The notes beneath the pieces were generated by a model. The model was not told the origin of the DNA. It did no database searches and worked only from the letters and a program-made list of their open reading frames with translations. Positions 54,012 through 63,675 of a stretch of DNA of 64,000 bases are shown here, one piece after another (position 1 is the first letter of the stretch; each line of letters opens with the position of its first letter). A program made the translations under genes and the position numbers. Source of the DNA: Streptomyces sp. RPT161 (lineage in GTDB: Bacteria > Actinomycetota > Actinomycetes > Streptomycetales > Streptomycetaceae); NCBI RefSeq assembly GCF_027533845.1, contig NZ_JAPZVN010000005.1, positions 124,001 to 188,000 on the forward strand. Reading direction: 5' to 3'.

Positions 54012-55721
54012 TCAGATCCAGGTGTCCAACCACATCCTCGCCCGCCACGCGTCCATCGGGATCGTCATGCCGGTGTAGAGCGGGAAGAAGTAGATGAAGT
54101 TCCAGATGATCAGCAGCACCAGTGTGCCCGCGCCCACCGCGCCCCACATGCGGCGCCGTTCGGTCGCCCCTGCCGGACCCAGCAGCGCGCCCACCATCAT
54201 GGCCACCGCCAGGCACAGGAACGGCACGAACACCACCGCGTAGAACAGGAAGATGGTCCGCTCCTGGTAGTTGAACCACGGCAGGTACCCGGCCGCCACC
54301 CCGCACAGGACCGCGCCCGCCCGCCAGTCGCGCCGCAGCGCCCAGCGGAACAGCAGGAAGAGCAGCGCGAAACAGGCCGCCCACCACAGCAGCGGGGTGC
54401 CCAGCGCCAGCACCTCACGGGCACAACCACCGGGCGCCGTACAGCCGTTCTGGCCGAGCTTGGGCGACTCGTAGAAGTACGACACCGGGCGGCCCAGCAC
54501 CAACCAGCTCCACGGGTTGGACTGGTAGGTGTGCGGCTGCGTCAGATGGATGTTGAAGTCGTACACCTGGTGCTGGTAGTGCCACAGCGAGCGCAGCGGC
54601 GCCGGGATCCACGACCAGGTGCCGCCGCGGCCGTCCGCCCAGTGCCTGAAGTAGCCGTTGCCGGTGGCGAACCAGCCGGTCCACGAGGCGAGATAGGTGG
54701 CCAGCGCCACCGGCACCAACGAGCAGAACGCCGGGACGGCGTCGCGGCGCAGCATCGCCCGGTACGGGTGCCGGGCGCCCGCCACCCGGCGCGCACCCGT
54801 GTCCCACAGCACCGCCATGATCCCGAACGCCACCAGGTACGGCGCGCCGTTCCACTTCGTCGCGCAGGCCAGGCCGAGCAGTACGCCCGCGGCGATCCGC
54901 CACGGCCGCCAGCCGAGCCGGGTGCCCAAGGCGACCGCGCCGTTCGGGCGGCCGTCCGCGGGCAGCGCGGCCGCCAGCCGCGCGCGGGCGGCGTCCCGGT
55001 CGATCAGCAGCGCGCCGAACGCGGCCAGCACCCAGAACATCGCGATCAGGTCGAGCAGCGAGGTGCGGCTCATCACGAACTGCAGTCCGTCCACCGCCAT
55101 CAGCCCACCGGCCAGGCAGCCGAGCGCGGTGGAGCGCAGCAGCCGCCGACCGATCCGGCACAGCATGAACACCGACACCGTGCCGAGCACCGCGACCGAG
55201 AAGCGCCAGCCGAACGGTGTCAGCCCGAAGAGCCACTCGCCGAGCGCGATCACCCACTTGCCCATCGGCGGATGCACCACGTACGACGGGTCCAGGCCCA
55301 GCGGGATGCGCTGCGGATGGCCGAGGATCAACTGGTTGGCGTTGTCCGGCCAGGCGCCCTCGTAGCCGTGCTGCAGCAGCGCCCACGCGTCCTTGGCGTA
55401 GTACGTCTCGTCGAATATCACCGCGCGCGGGCTGCCCAGGTGCCAGAAGCGCAGGGCGCCCGCCAGCAGTGCGACGAGCAGTGGCCCGGCCCAGCCGGAC
55501 CAGCGGGCCAGCCGGTCGGCCAGCGCCGGGGTGAGTCCGATGGCCTGCCAGAGCCTGGTCCCGGGGGCGGGGAACGGGTCGATCAGCCGCTCCCGGGCGG
55601 ACCGCTGCCCGCTCCCGGCGTACCCGAACCGCCGCAGGCGTCGCGCCCACGGACTCGGCGCCTCGGGCGCGGGACTCGCGCCCGGGGGCGGTGCGGCGTC
55701 TGTCGCGGTGTCACTGCTCAC
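54012..55721 (-). CDS. pmt: Protein O-mannosyltransferase (GT39, PMT)
   Basis: 569 residues from GTG 55721. A multi-helix membrane protein with the GT39 DE motif AVIFDETYYAKDAWALLQHG in the first extracytoplasmic loop, HPPMGKWVIALGEWLFG, and a GCAREVLALGTPLLWWAACF segment. It transfers mannose from polyprenol phosphate to secreted proteins, and in Streptomyces is needed for protein glycosylation and phage receptor formation. The start has a weak Shine-Dalgarno. Divergent from rsmI, a conserved actinobacterial pairing. Confidence 0.92.
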   Translation of the reverse strand: MSSDTATDAAPPPGASPAPEAPSPWARRLRRFGYAGSGQRSARERLIDPFPAPGTRLWQAIGLTPALADRLARWSGWAGPLLVALLAGALRFWHLGSPRAVIFDETYYAKDAWALLQHGYEGAWPDNANQLILGHPQRIPLGLDPSYVVHPPMGKWVIALGEWLFGLTPFGWRFSVAVLGTVSVFMLCRIGRRLLRSTALGCLAGGLMAVDGLQFVMSRTSLLDLIAMFWVLAAFGALLIDRDAARARLAAALPADGRPNGAVALGTRLGWRPWRIAAGVLLGLACATKWNGAPYLVAFGIMAVLWDTGARRVAGARHPYRAMLRRDAVPAFCSLVPVALATYLASWTGWFATGNGYFRHWADGRGGTWSWIPAPLRSLWHYQHQVYDFNIHLTQPHTYQSNPWSWLVLGRPVSYFYESPKLGQNGCTAPGGCAREVLALGTPLLWWAACFALLFLLFRWALRRDWRAGAVLCGVAAGYLPWFNYQERTIFLFYAVVFVPFLCLAVAMMVGALLGPAGATERRRMWGAVGAGTLVLLIIWNFIYFFPLYTGMTIPMDAWRARMWLDTWI

Positions 55722-55803
55722 CGAGCCATCGTAGGGAAGCCCCCTGGGGAAATCGCCCTCCCGCCCACCCGTGTGGCCGTGCGGGTAGGGGAGACTGGGG
55801 CGC

Positions 55804-56649
55804 GTGAGCGGAACACTCGTACTGGCCGGAACCCCCATCGGCGACCCGGAGGACGCGCCGCCGCGGCTCGCCGCGGAACTGGCGTCGGCCGATGTGATCG
55901 CCGCCGAGGACACCCGGCGGCTGCGCCGGCTGACCGCCGCGCTGGGGGTCACCCCGGCCGGGCGGATCGTCTCGTACTTCGAGGGCAACGAGACCGCCCG
56001 CACCCCGGAACTCGTCGACGCCCTCGCCGAGGGCAGCCGCGTGCTGCTGGTCACCGACGCCGGAATGCCGTCCGTCTCCGACCCTGGCTACCGCCTGGTG
56101 GCCGCCGCCGTGGAGCGCGACATCCGGGTCACCGCGGTACCCGGACCGTCGGCCGTACTGACCGCGCTGGCGCTGTCCGGTCTGCCGGTGGACCGGTTCT
56201 GCTTCGAGGGCTTCCTGCCGCGCAAGTCCGGTGAGCGGCTGTCCCGGCTGCGCGAGGTCGCGGACGAGCGCCGCACGCTGGTGTACTTCGAGGCCCCGCA
56301 CCGGCTGGCCGACACCCTCACCGCGATGGCCGAGGCGTTCGGGGCGGACCGCCGCGCCGCCGTCTGCCGCGAGCTGACCAAGACCTACGAGGAGGTCAGG
56401 CGCGGCCCGCTGAAGGATCTGGCCGCCTGGGCCGCCGACGGCGTACGCGGCGAGATCACCGTCGTCGTCGCGGGCGCCCCGGCCCCGTCCCCGCAGGAAC
56501 TCGACCCCGCGGAACTGGCTCGCCGGGTCGCCGTACGCGAGTCCGCCGGCGAGGCCCGCAAGGCCGCCATCGCCGCCGTCGCCACCGAGGCCTCAGTGCC
56601 GAAGCGACAGGTGTTCGACGCCGTGGTGGCCGCGAAAACCGCCCGCTGA
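55804..56649 (+). CDS. rsmI: 16S rRNA (cytidine1402-2'-O)-methyltransferase RsmI
   Basis: 281 residues from GTG 55804. SAM-dependent tetrapyrrole-methylase fold: LVLAGTPIGDPEDAPPRLA, VIAAEDTRRLRRL, LLVTDAGMPSVSDPGYRLV, and VPGPSAVLTALALSGLP. It methylates C1402 in the decoding centre together with RsmH. Divergent from the mannosyltransferase gene with 82 bp between starts. Confidence 0.95.
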   Translation: MSGTLVLAGTPIGDPEDAPPRLAAELASADVIAAEDTRRLRRLTAALGVTPAGRIVSYFEGNETARTPELVDALAEGSRVLLVTDAGMPSVSDPGYRLVAAAVERDIRVTAVPGPSAVLTALALSGLPVDRFCFEGFLPRKSGERLSRLREVADERRTLVYFEAPHRLADTLTAMAEAFGADRRAAVCRELTKTYEEVRRGPLKDLAAWAADGVRGEITVVVAGAPAPSPQELDPAELARRVAVRESAGEARKAAIAAVATEASVPKRQVFDAVVAAKTAR

Positions 56650-56860
56650 CCAGCACTCACGTCAGCGCGTCACAAGTCGCGGTAAAGGTCTAACGTGGAC
56701 GGGTAAAGGGGCTGAGCCCTATCGGCGGCACAGCCCACAATCACCCCAAATCTGGCTCAAGAGACGGGAACCACTACTGCGCCCCGCCAGCAGGAGGCGT
56801 TCGCTGGTAGTGGGAAAGTCCCGCTCCGGGCACCTTGTCCGGAGGGCATCAGGAGCTGCC

Positions 56861-57337
56861 ATGAGCGAGGCCATAGGCACCCCGTACGGAGGACCCGCCA
56901 CCGGACCGGCGTCGGCCGAGACGGTTCACGAGGCCTATTCGTTCGCGTGCCTGCGCTGCGGGCACGGCTGGGAGCAGTCGTACGAGATAGTGCACAACAC
57001 CGACGAGACCGGTCGCACCACCGTCACCTACTACGCGGGCAGCAGGCGGGTGCCCTCGCCGCTGACCCATCCGGCCTGCCAGAACTGCGGCGGCCACACG
57101 GTCCGCATCATGCGGTCCGGGCGGGTTTCCGGCGCCCGCCGCTGGGATCCGATGATCCTGCCCTTCCCCGAGCAGCACGAGCAGCACGAACGGCACGACG
57201 CCGCCTACGAACCCGGCGGGCCGCACTCCACCGCCCCCGGCGATTCGACGGCCAGGCCGCGCCACCACTGGCGCCTCGCCGACCTGCTCCACCTCTTCCA
57301 CCGCGGCCACGGCCGAGGCCGGGACCGCGCGGCCTGA
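56861..57337 (+). CDS. Zinc-ribbon protein, unknown function
   Basis: 158 residues from ATG 56861 (AGGAG upstream). Two CxxC pairs (FACLRCGHGW at about 27-36 and CQNCGGH at about 73-79) with an intervening beta-strand region form a zinc ribbon; the remaining half is His/Arg/Asp-rich and low in structure. No known family. It lies 58 bp before TatD on the same strand and could share its transcript. Confidence 0.7.
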   Translation: MSEAIGTPYGGPATGPASAETVHEAYSFACLRCGHGWEQSYEIVHNTDETGRTTVTYYAGSRRVPSPLTHPACQNCGGHTVRIMRSGRVSGARRWDPMILPFPEQHEQHERHDAAYEPGGPHSTAPGDSTARPRHHWRLADLLHLFHRGHGRGRDRAA

Positions 57338-57394
57338 CCCGGCCGCCCCCTCCCGCGTACCGCCTCCGGACGCCGCGTCCGTAGACTCCGGGGC

Positions 57395-58291
57395 ATGGCG
57401 GCACAGGCAACCCCCAGGCAAGACACGGCGGCGGCTCCGCCGCTTCCGGAGCCGTTGCGGGTTCCGGTCGCCGACTCGCACACCCACCTGGACATGCAGG
57501 ACGGCACCGTCGAGGAGGCGCTGGCCAAGGCCGCCTCGGTCGGCGTCGACACCGTCGTACAGGTCGGCTGCGACCTCGCCGGATCGCGCTGGGCGGCCGA
57601 AACCGCGGCCGCCCATGAGAACGTGCACGCCACCGTGGCGCTGCACCCCAACGAGGCCCCCCGCATCGTGCACGGCGACCCCGACGGCTGGTCCCGGCAG
57701 GGCGCCAGGCAGCCGGGCGGCCTGGCCGCCCTCGACGCCGCGCTGGAGGAGATCGCCGGCCTCGCCGCGCTACCGCAGGTGCGCGGCGTCGGAGAGACGG
57801 GCCTGGACTATTTCCGTACCGGCCCGGAGGGCGTCGAGGCGCAGACCTACTCCTTCCGCCGCCACATCGAGATCGCCAAGCGCCACGACAAGGCGCTGGT
57901 CATCCACGACCGCGAGGCGCACGCGGACGTGCTGCGGGTGCTGGAGGAGGAGGGCGCGCCGCGCACCGTGGTCTTCCACTGCTACTCCGGCGACGAGCGG
58001 ATGGCCAAGATCTGCGCCGAGGCCGGGTACTACATGTCCTTCGCGGGCAACATCACCTTCAAGTCGGCCCAGCCGCTGCGCGACGCGCTCACCGTGGCTC
58101 CGCTCGACCTGCTGCTGGTGGAGACCGACGCGCCGTTCCTCACCCCCGCGCCGTACCGGGGGCGGCCCAACGCGCCCTACCTGATCCCGATCACGCTGCG
58201 GGCGATGGCGGCCGTCAAGGGCGTCGAGGAGGACGAACTGGCCGCGGCCGTCGCCGCCAACACCGCCCGGGCGTTCGGCTATGCGCCGTAA
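57395..58291 (+). CDS. TatD-family metal-dependent hydrolase
   Basis: 298 residues. Metal ligands are in VADSHTHLDM, GETGLDYFR, VIHDREAHADVL and VFHCYSGDE. TatD proteins are 3'-5' nucleases in DNA repair or stress responses. In actinobacteria this gene is commonly found near rpfB and rsmA, as here (119 bp before rpfB). The ATG at 57395 lies about 30 codons upstream of the first metal motif. Confidence 0.93.
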   Translation: MAAQATPRQDTAAAPPLPEPLRVPVADSHTHLDMQDGTVEEALAKAASVGVDTVVQVGCDLAGSRWAAETAAAHENVHATVALHPNEAPRIVHGDPDGWSRQGARQPGGLAALDAALEEIAGLAALPQVRGVGETGLDYFRTGPEGVEAQTYSFRRHIEIAKRHDKALVIHDREAHADVLRVLEEEGAPRTVVFHCYSGDERMAKICAEAGYYMSFAGNITFKSAQPLRDALTVAPLDLLLVETDAPFLTPAPYRGRPNAPYLIPITLRAMAAVKGVEEDELAAAVAANTARAFGYAP

Positions 58292-58409
58292 TTCGCCCCG
58301 GCCTCGCCGATTTTCACTACACAGGGTGACATGACGGCTTTGGAGAGTGGCCGCGGGGTTCGCTAGGGTCCTCCTCCCGAGCAAGGGGAGCCGGACCTGT
58401 GGAGTCTTC

Positions 58410-59753
58410 GTGAGCAGTTCGCAGGGCAGTCATCGAGGGGGCCGAGGCACCCGCGTCGCACCCCGGCCCGCCCCGCCGCCCACCGACCTGGCGGGCGGCA
58501 CCGCCACCACCGTGCTGCCTCGCCAGACCCCCTACCCGACGCCGTACGAGCCCTACGAGACCGGCCCGTACGAGGGGACCCGCGCCGCGGCCCGGCACAA
58601 CCGCAAGGCCGCCGCCCGCGCCGCCACCCGCGGCACCGGGCGACGCAGACGCGCGGCACGACCCGACCCGCTGCGCCAGCTGCTGCCCCGGATGCTGGTG
58701 GTCGCCTTCCTCACCGGCGGCACCTACGCCTACCTCAGCGGTGAGAAGGACATCGAGCTGACCGTCGACGGAACCCCGCACACCCTGCGCACCTTCGCCG
58801 ACGACGTGCCCGAACTGCTGCGCCAGCAGCACATCCCGGTCGGCGACCACGACACCGTCGCCCCCGGCCCGTACGCCGGACTGCACGACGGCGAGGACAT
58901 CGCGGTGCGCCACGGCCGCCCGCTCAGCCTCACCCTCGACGGCCAGCGGCACCAGGTGTGGACCACCGCCCGCACCGTCGACGAGGCGCTGCGGCAACTC
59001 GGGGTGCGCGCCGAGGGGGCGCACCTGTCCACCGCCCCCGACGCCCCGATCGGCCGGTCGGGCCTGCGGCTCGACGTGCGCACCGAGCGGACCGTGACGT
59101 TCCTGGCCGACGGCCGGGAGCACACCGTGCGCACCAACGCGGCCACCGTGCGGCAGGCGGCGGCCGAGGCGGGGATCGCCTTCGGGCCGAAGGACACCAC
59201 CTCCGTCGACCCCCGCAGTTTCCCGCGCGACGGCCAGACCGTCTCCGTCATGCGGATCACCGGCCGCACCCAGGTGCGCGAGGAACCGATCCCGTTCCAC
59301 ACCGTGCGGCAGCCGGACCCCGCCCAGTTCAAGGGCACCGAGGTGGTGGTGATCCCCGGCGAGGTCGGGGTGCGCCAGGTCAGCTACGAACAGCGCACCG
59401 TCAACGGCGTCAAGGACAAGCCCCGGCAGACCGGCTCCCGGGTGCTGAAGGAACCCATCGACGAGGTCATCGCCGTCGGCACCAGGCCCCAGCCCACCTC
59501 GGTCGCCGGAGCCGACGGCCTCAACTGGGCGGGCCTGGCCCGCTGCGAGGCGGGCGGACGGCCCAACGCCGTCGACCCGTCCGGCACCTACGGCGGCCTC
59601 TACCAGTTCGACACCCACACCTGGCACGCCCTCGGCGGCACCGGACGGCCGCAGGACGCCCCCGCCGCCGAGCAGACGTACCGTGCCAAGAAGCTGTACG
59701 TACGCCGCGGCGCCAGCCCCTGGCCGGTCTGCGGCCACAAGCTGATGTCCTAG
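58410..59753 (+). CDS. rpfB: Resuscitation-promoting factor RpfB
   Basis: 447 residues from GTG 58410, with GGAG nearby. A basic Ala/Arg-rich cytoplasmic tail (about 1-90) leads into a transmembrane anchor (about 95-112). Three DUF348 repeats (ELTVDGTPHTLRTFADDVPE first) are followed by a G5 domain (about 295-370, REEPIPFHTVRQPDPAQFKG), and then the C-terminal lysozyme-like Rpf domain with the catalytic Glu in LARCEAGGRPNAVDPSGTY. It cleaves peptidoglycan outside the cell and promotes spore germination and resuscitation. The conserved rpfB-rsmA-ispE order is present. Confidence 0.94.
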   Translation: MSSSQGSHRGGRGTRVAPRPAPPPTDLAGGTATTVLPRQTPYPTPYEPYETGPYEGTRAAARHNRKAAARAATRGTGRRRRAARPDPLRQLLPRMLVVAFLTGGTYAYLSGEKDIELTVDGTPHTLRTFADDVPELLRQQHIPVGDHDTVAPGPYAGLHDGEDIAVRHGRPLSLTLDGQRHQVWTTARTVDEALRQLGVRAEGAHLSTAPDAPIGRSGLRLDVRTERTVTFLADGREHTVRTNAATVRQAAAEAGIAFGPKDTTSVDPRSFPRDGQTVSVMRITGRTQVREEPIPFHTVRQPDPAQFKGTEVVVIPGEVGVRQVSYEQRTVNGVKDKPRQTGSRVLKEPIDEVIAVGTRPQPTSVAGADGLNWAGLARCEAGGRPNAVDPSGTYGGLYQFDTHTWHALGGTGRPQDAPAAEQTYRAKKLYVRRGASPWPVCGHKLMS

Positions 59754-59782
59754 CGGCTCCCCGGCGCACGTAAACTTTTGCG

Positions 59783-60679
59783 GTGAGCTCCAGCCCCCGT
59801 ACCACCCCAGCCGCCGACGAGCCAGGCCCGCTGCTCGGCCCCGCCGACATCCGAGAACTGGCCGCCGCGCTGGGCGTACGCCCCACCAAGCAGCGCGGCC
59901 AGAACTTCGTCATCGACGCCAACACGGTGCGCCGCATCGTGCGCACCGCCGATGTACGGCCCGACGACGTGGTGGTCGAGGTCGGGCCGGGGCTCGGCTC
60001 GCTGACCCTGGCGCTGCTGGAGGTCGCCGACCGGGTCACCGCGGTGGAGATCGACGACGTGCTGGCCGCCGCGCTGCCCAGCACCATCGCCGCCCGGCTG
60101 CCGCACCGCGCCGACCGCTTCGCGCTGGTGCACCGGGACGCGATGCGGGTCGCCGAACTACCCGGACCGGCGCCGACCGCGCTGGTCGCCAACCTCCCGT
60201 ACAACGTGGCCGTTCCGGTGCTGCTGCACATGCTGGAGACCTTCCCGACCATCGAACGCACCCTGGTGATGGTGCAGTCCGAGGTCGCCGACCGGCTCGC
60301 CGCCACCCCCGGCTCCAAGGTGTACGGGGTGCCGTCGGTCAAGGCCAACTGGTACGCGGAGGTCAAGCGGGCCGGTGCCATCGGCCGCAACGTCTTCTGG
60401 CCCGCACCGAACGTCGACTCGGGCCTGGTCTCCCTGGTACGGCGGGACCAACCGCCGAAGACCACGGCGACCCGCGAGGAGGTCTTCGCGGTGATCGACG
60501 CGGCCTTCGCCCAGCGCCGCAAGACGCTGCGCGCGGCGCTCGCCGGATGGGCCGGATCGGCCGCCGCGGCCGAGGCGGCGCTGACCGCCGCCGGGGTCTC
60601 GCCGCAGGCCCGCGGCGAGTCCCTGACCGTCGAGCAGTTCGCGAGCATCGCCGAGCACAAGGGGGCAGCAGCCCAGTGA
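59783..60679 (+). CDS. rsmA: 16S rRNA (A1518/A1519-N6,N6)-dimethyltransferase RsmA (KsgA)
   Basis: 298 residues from GTG 59783. The SAM motif is [17 protein letters not shown], the catalytic motif [19 protein letters not shown], and [18 protein letters not shown] is the family start. Loss usually gives kasugamycin resistance. The stop overlaps the ispE GTG by four bases, so the two are coupled. Confidence 0.95.
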   Translation: MSSSPRTTPAADEPGPLLGPADIRELAAALGVRPTKQRGQNFVIDANTVRRIVRTADVRPDDVVVEVGPGLGSLTLALLEVADRVTAVEIDDVLAAALPSTIAARLPHRADRFALVHRDAMRVAELPGPAPTALVANLPYNVAVPVLLHMLETFPTIERTLVMVQSEVADRLAATPGSKVYGVPSVKANWYAEVKRAGAIGRNVFWPAPNVDSGLVSLVRRDQPPKTTATREEVFAVIDAAFAQRRKTLRAALAGWAGSAAAAEAALTAAGVSPQARGESLTVEQFASIAEHKGAAAQ

Positions 60680-61599
60680 CCGCACCCGTCGTCGTCCGCG
60701 CGCCCGCCAAGGTCAACGTCCAGCTGGCCGTGGGCGGTCTGCGCCCGGACGGCTTCCACGACCTGGCCAACGTCTTCCTCGCCGTCGGCCTGTACGACGA
60801 GGTGACGGCCACCCCGGCGGACCGGCTGCGGATCACCGCCGCAGGCCCGGACGCCGACCAGGTGCCGCTGGACGAGGGCAACCTGGCGGCCCGCGCCGCG
60901 CTCGCCCTCGCCCGGCGGTACGGCATCCCGGCCGACGTGCGACTGCACATCGCCAAGGACATCCCGGTGGCGGGCGGCATGGCGGGCGGCAGCGCGGACG
61001 CCGCGGCGGCACTGCTGGCCTGCGACACGCTGTGGGGCACCGGCGCCTCCCGGGCCGAACTCCTCGACATCTGCGCCGAGTTGGGCAGCGACGTGCCGTT
61101 CAGCCTGGTCGGTGGCGCCGCGCTGGGCCGGGGCCGGGGCGAACTGCTCGAACCCCTGGAGACCGGCGGTACGTTCCACTGGGTTTTCGCGGTCGCCGAC
61201 GGCGGACTGTCCACCCCGGCGGTCTACCGCGAGTGCGACCGGCTGCGGAAGGGCTCCGGCCACGGGTACACCGCGGCGGACCTGCCCGACCCGCAGCCGT
61301 CCCCGCGCCTGCTGGAGGCGCTGCGCACCGGCGACACCCCCGCGCTCGCCGGCGCGCTGTCCAACGACCTGCAGCCCGCCGCGCTGTCGCTGCGCCCGGC
61401 CCTGGCCGACACCCTGCGCACCGGCACCGAAGCGGGCGCCCTCGCCGCCCTGGTCTCGGGCTCCGGCCCCACCTGCGCCTTCCTGGCCGAGGGCGCGAAC
61501 TCCGCCAAGGCGGTGGCCGAGGCCCTCATGGCTTCCGGCACCTGCCGCACCGCCCGGGTGACGTCAGGCCCGGCCCCCGGCGCAACGGTGCTGGGCTAG
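60676..61599 (+). CDS. ispE: 4-diphosphocytidyl-2-C-methyl-D-erythritol kinase IspE
   Basis: 307 residues from GTG 60676. A GHMP-fold kinase of the MEP isoprenoid pathway. [20 protein letters not shown] is the ATP-binding motif; [20 protein letters not shown] and the late [13 protein letters not shown] motif complete the family set. Linked to rsmA by overlap, as in many actinobacteria. Confidence 0.96.
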   Translation: MTAPVVVRAPAKVNVQLAVGGLRPDGFHDLANVFLAVGLYDEVTATPADRLRITAAGPDADQVPLDEGNLAARAALALARRYGIPADVRLHIAKDIPVAGGMAGGSADAAAALLACDTLWGTGASRAELLDICAELGSDVPFSLVGGAALGRGRGELLEPLETGGTFHWVFAVADGGLSTPAVYRECDRLRKGSGHGYTAADLPDPQPSPRLLEALRTGDTPALAGALSNDLQPAALSLRPALADTLRTGTEAGALAALVSGSGPTCAFLAEGANSAKAVAEALMASGTCRTARVTSGPAPGATVLG

Positions 61600-61701
61600 G
61601 GGCCTGGGGCCCGCCCGGGCTCCCCGGCGGACGCGGGACGAACACGACCGCGCGCCTGAGTACGCTGGAAGGCCGACCCAGTCGTCCATACCTGGAGAGA
61701 A

Positions 61702-63504
61702 ATGGCCGTCAACCTCATCAACGTCGAGTCCATCGGCAAGGTGTACGGAACCCGCACCCTGCTCGACGGCACCAGCCTCGGCGTCTCGGAGGGCGACCGC
61801 ATCGGTGTGGTCGGCCGCAACGGTGACGGCAAGACCACCCTCATCCGCATCCTGACCAAGCTGGAGGAACCGGACCGCGGCCGGGTCACCCACGTCGGCG
61901 ACCTTCGGCTCGGCGTCCTCACCCAGCACGACTCGCTCGACCCGGCGGCCACCATCCGGCACGAGGTGCTCGGCGACCTCGCCGACCACGAGTGGGCGGG
62001 CAACGCCAAGATCCGCGACGTGCTGACCGGCCTGTTCGGCGGCCTCGACCTGCCCGGTTTCGCCCAGGGCCTGGACACCGTCATCGGCCCGCTGTCCGGC
62101 GGCGAGCGCCGCCGCATCGCGCTGGCCCAACTGCTCATCGCCGAGCAGGACCTGCTGGTGCTGGACGAGCCCACCAACCACCTCGACGTCGAGGGCATCG
62201 CCTGGCTCGCCGAACACCTCCAGGCGCGCCGCTCCGCGCTGGTGTGCGTCACCCACGACCGCTGGTTCCTCGACCAGGTGTGCACCCGCATGTGGGACGT
62301 ACAGCGCGCCGAGGTCCACGAGTACGAGGGCGGCTACTCCGACTACGTCTTCGCCCGCGCGGAACGCGAGCGCCGCGCCGCCTCCGAGGAGGCCAAGCGG
62401 CAGAACCTGGCCCGAAAGGAGCTCGCCTGGCTGCGCCGCGGCGCTCCGGCGCGTACCAGCAAGCCGCGGTTCCGCATCGAGGCGGCCAACGAGCTGATCG
62501 CCGACGTGCCGCCGCCGCGGGACTCCGCCGAGCTGATGAAGTTCGCCAACTCCCGGCTCGGCAAGACGGTCTTCGACCTGGCGGACGTGACCGTCACTGC
62601 CGGTGAGAAGGTGCTGCTCAAGCACCTGACCTGGCAGCTCGGCCCCGGCGACCGGATCGGCCTGGTCGGCGTCAACGGCGCGGGCAAGACCTCGCTGCTG
62701 CGGGCGCTGGCCGACGCCGCGTACACGGAGGGCGACAAGCAGCCCGCGGGCGGCAAGGTGGTCGTCGGCAAGACGGTCCGGCTCGCCTACCTCTCCCAGG
62801 AGGTCGCCGAACTCGACCCGACCTGGCGGGTGTTGGAGTCCGTGGAGCAGGTGCGGCAGCGCGTCGACCTGGGCAAGGGCCGTGAGATGACCGCCTCGCA
62901 GCTGTGCGAGCGGTTCGGCTTCACGAAGGAGAAGCAGTGGACCCCGGTCGGCGACCTCTCCGGCGGTGAGCGGCGCCGACTCCAGCTGCTGCGGCTGCTG
63001 ATGGACGAGCCGAACGTGCTGTTCCTGGACGAGCCGACCAACGACCTGGACATCGAGACCCTCACCCAGCTTGAGGACCTCCTCGACGGCTGGCCGGGCT
63101 CGATGGTCGTCATCAGCCACGACCGCTACTTCATAGAGCGCACCACCGACCGGGTGTTCGCGCTGCTCGGCGACGCGACGTTGCGGATGCTGCCGCGCGG
63201 CATCGACGAGTACCTGGAGCGGCGGCGCGCCGCGATCGAGGCCGCCGCGGCCCCGGCCGCGTCCGCGGCTCCCGCCAAGCCCCGGTCGTCGGGGGCCGAC
63301 GCGCGCGCCGCGAAGAAGGAGCTCCAGAAGATCGAGCGCCAACTCGACAGGATCGGCGAGAAGGAGGCCAAGCTGCACGCCCAGATCGCCGAGAACCCGA
63401 CGGACTTCGAGAACGTCGCCAAGCTGGACGCCGAGTTGCGTGGACTGCGCGATGAGCGTGAGGAGTTGGAGATGCGCTGGCTGGAGCTGGCGGACGAGGT
63501 GTAA
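61702..63504 (+). CDS. ABC-F family ATPase (Uup-like, two-domain)
   Basis: 600 residues. Two nucleotide-binding domains without membrane helices: first Walker A GRNGDGKTT (about 36-44) and signature LSGGERRRIAL, second Walker A GVNGAGKTS (about 320) and LSGGERRRLQLLRLL. A C-terminal coiled-coil extension (about 535-600, AKKELQKIERQLDRIGEKEA) as in Uup. ABC-F proteins act on the ribosome, some giving antibiotic resistance; the Uup-like tail suggests housekeeping. GGAGAG precedes the ATG. Confidence 0.93.
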   Translation: MAVNLINVESIGKVYGTRTLLDGTSLGVSEGDRIGVVGRNGDGKTTLIRILTKLEEPDRGRVTHVGDLRLGVLTQHDSLDPAATIRHEVLGDLADHEWAGNAKIRDVLTGLFGGLDLPGFAQGLDTVIGPLSGGERRRIALAQLLIAEQDLLVLDEPTNHLDVEGIAWLAEHLQARRSALVCVTHDRWFLDQVCTRMWDVQRAEVHEYEGGYSDYVFARAERERRAASEEAKRQNLARKELAWLRRGAPARTSKPRFRIEAANELIADVPPPRDSAELMKFANSRLGKTVFDLADVTVTAGEKVLLKHLTWQLGPGDRIGLVGVNGAGKTSLLRALADAAYTEGDKQPAGGKVVVGKTVRLAYLSQEVAELDPTWRVLESVEQVRQRVDLGKGREMTASQLCERFGFTKEKQWTPVGDLSGGERRRLQLLRLLMDEPNVLFLDEPTNDLDIETLTQLEDLLDGWPGSMVVISHDRYFIERTTDRVFALLGDATLRMLPRGIDEYLERRRAAIEAAAAPAASAAPAKPRSSGADARAAKKELQKIERQLDRIGEKEAKLHAQIAENPTDFENVAKLDAELRGLRDEREELEMRWLELADEV

Positions 63505-63600
63505 AAGGCTCGTGGAGGCGGGCGGCGGGGGCATAACGGCGATGTCACGTGCACGGACCGGCCCGGCGTCCGCTTGGCGCCGGGTGATACAAAAGGTGCC

Positions 63601-63647
63601 CGCTTGAGCCCAAGCGTCACCTAGTACGAGGCCCGTGCCGCGGGCCT
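63601..63647 (+). other. Two adjacent hairpins in the leader of the proline-rich gene
   Basis: CGCTTG-AGCC-CAAGCG (63601-63616) and AGGCCCG-TGCCG-CGGGCCT (63629-63647) stand in tandem, 29 bp before the ATG. They may be a terminator for the ABC-F gene or part of the next leader. Confidence 0.35.
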
Positions 63648-63675
63648 AGTGAACGATCACGGGGGAAAACCGCTC

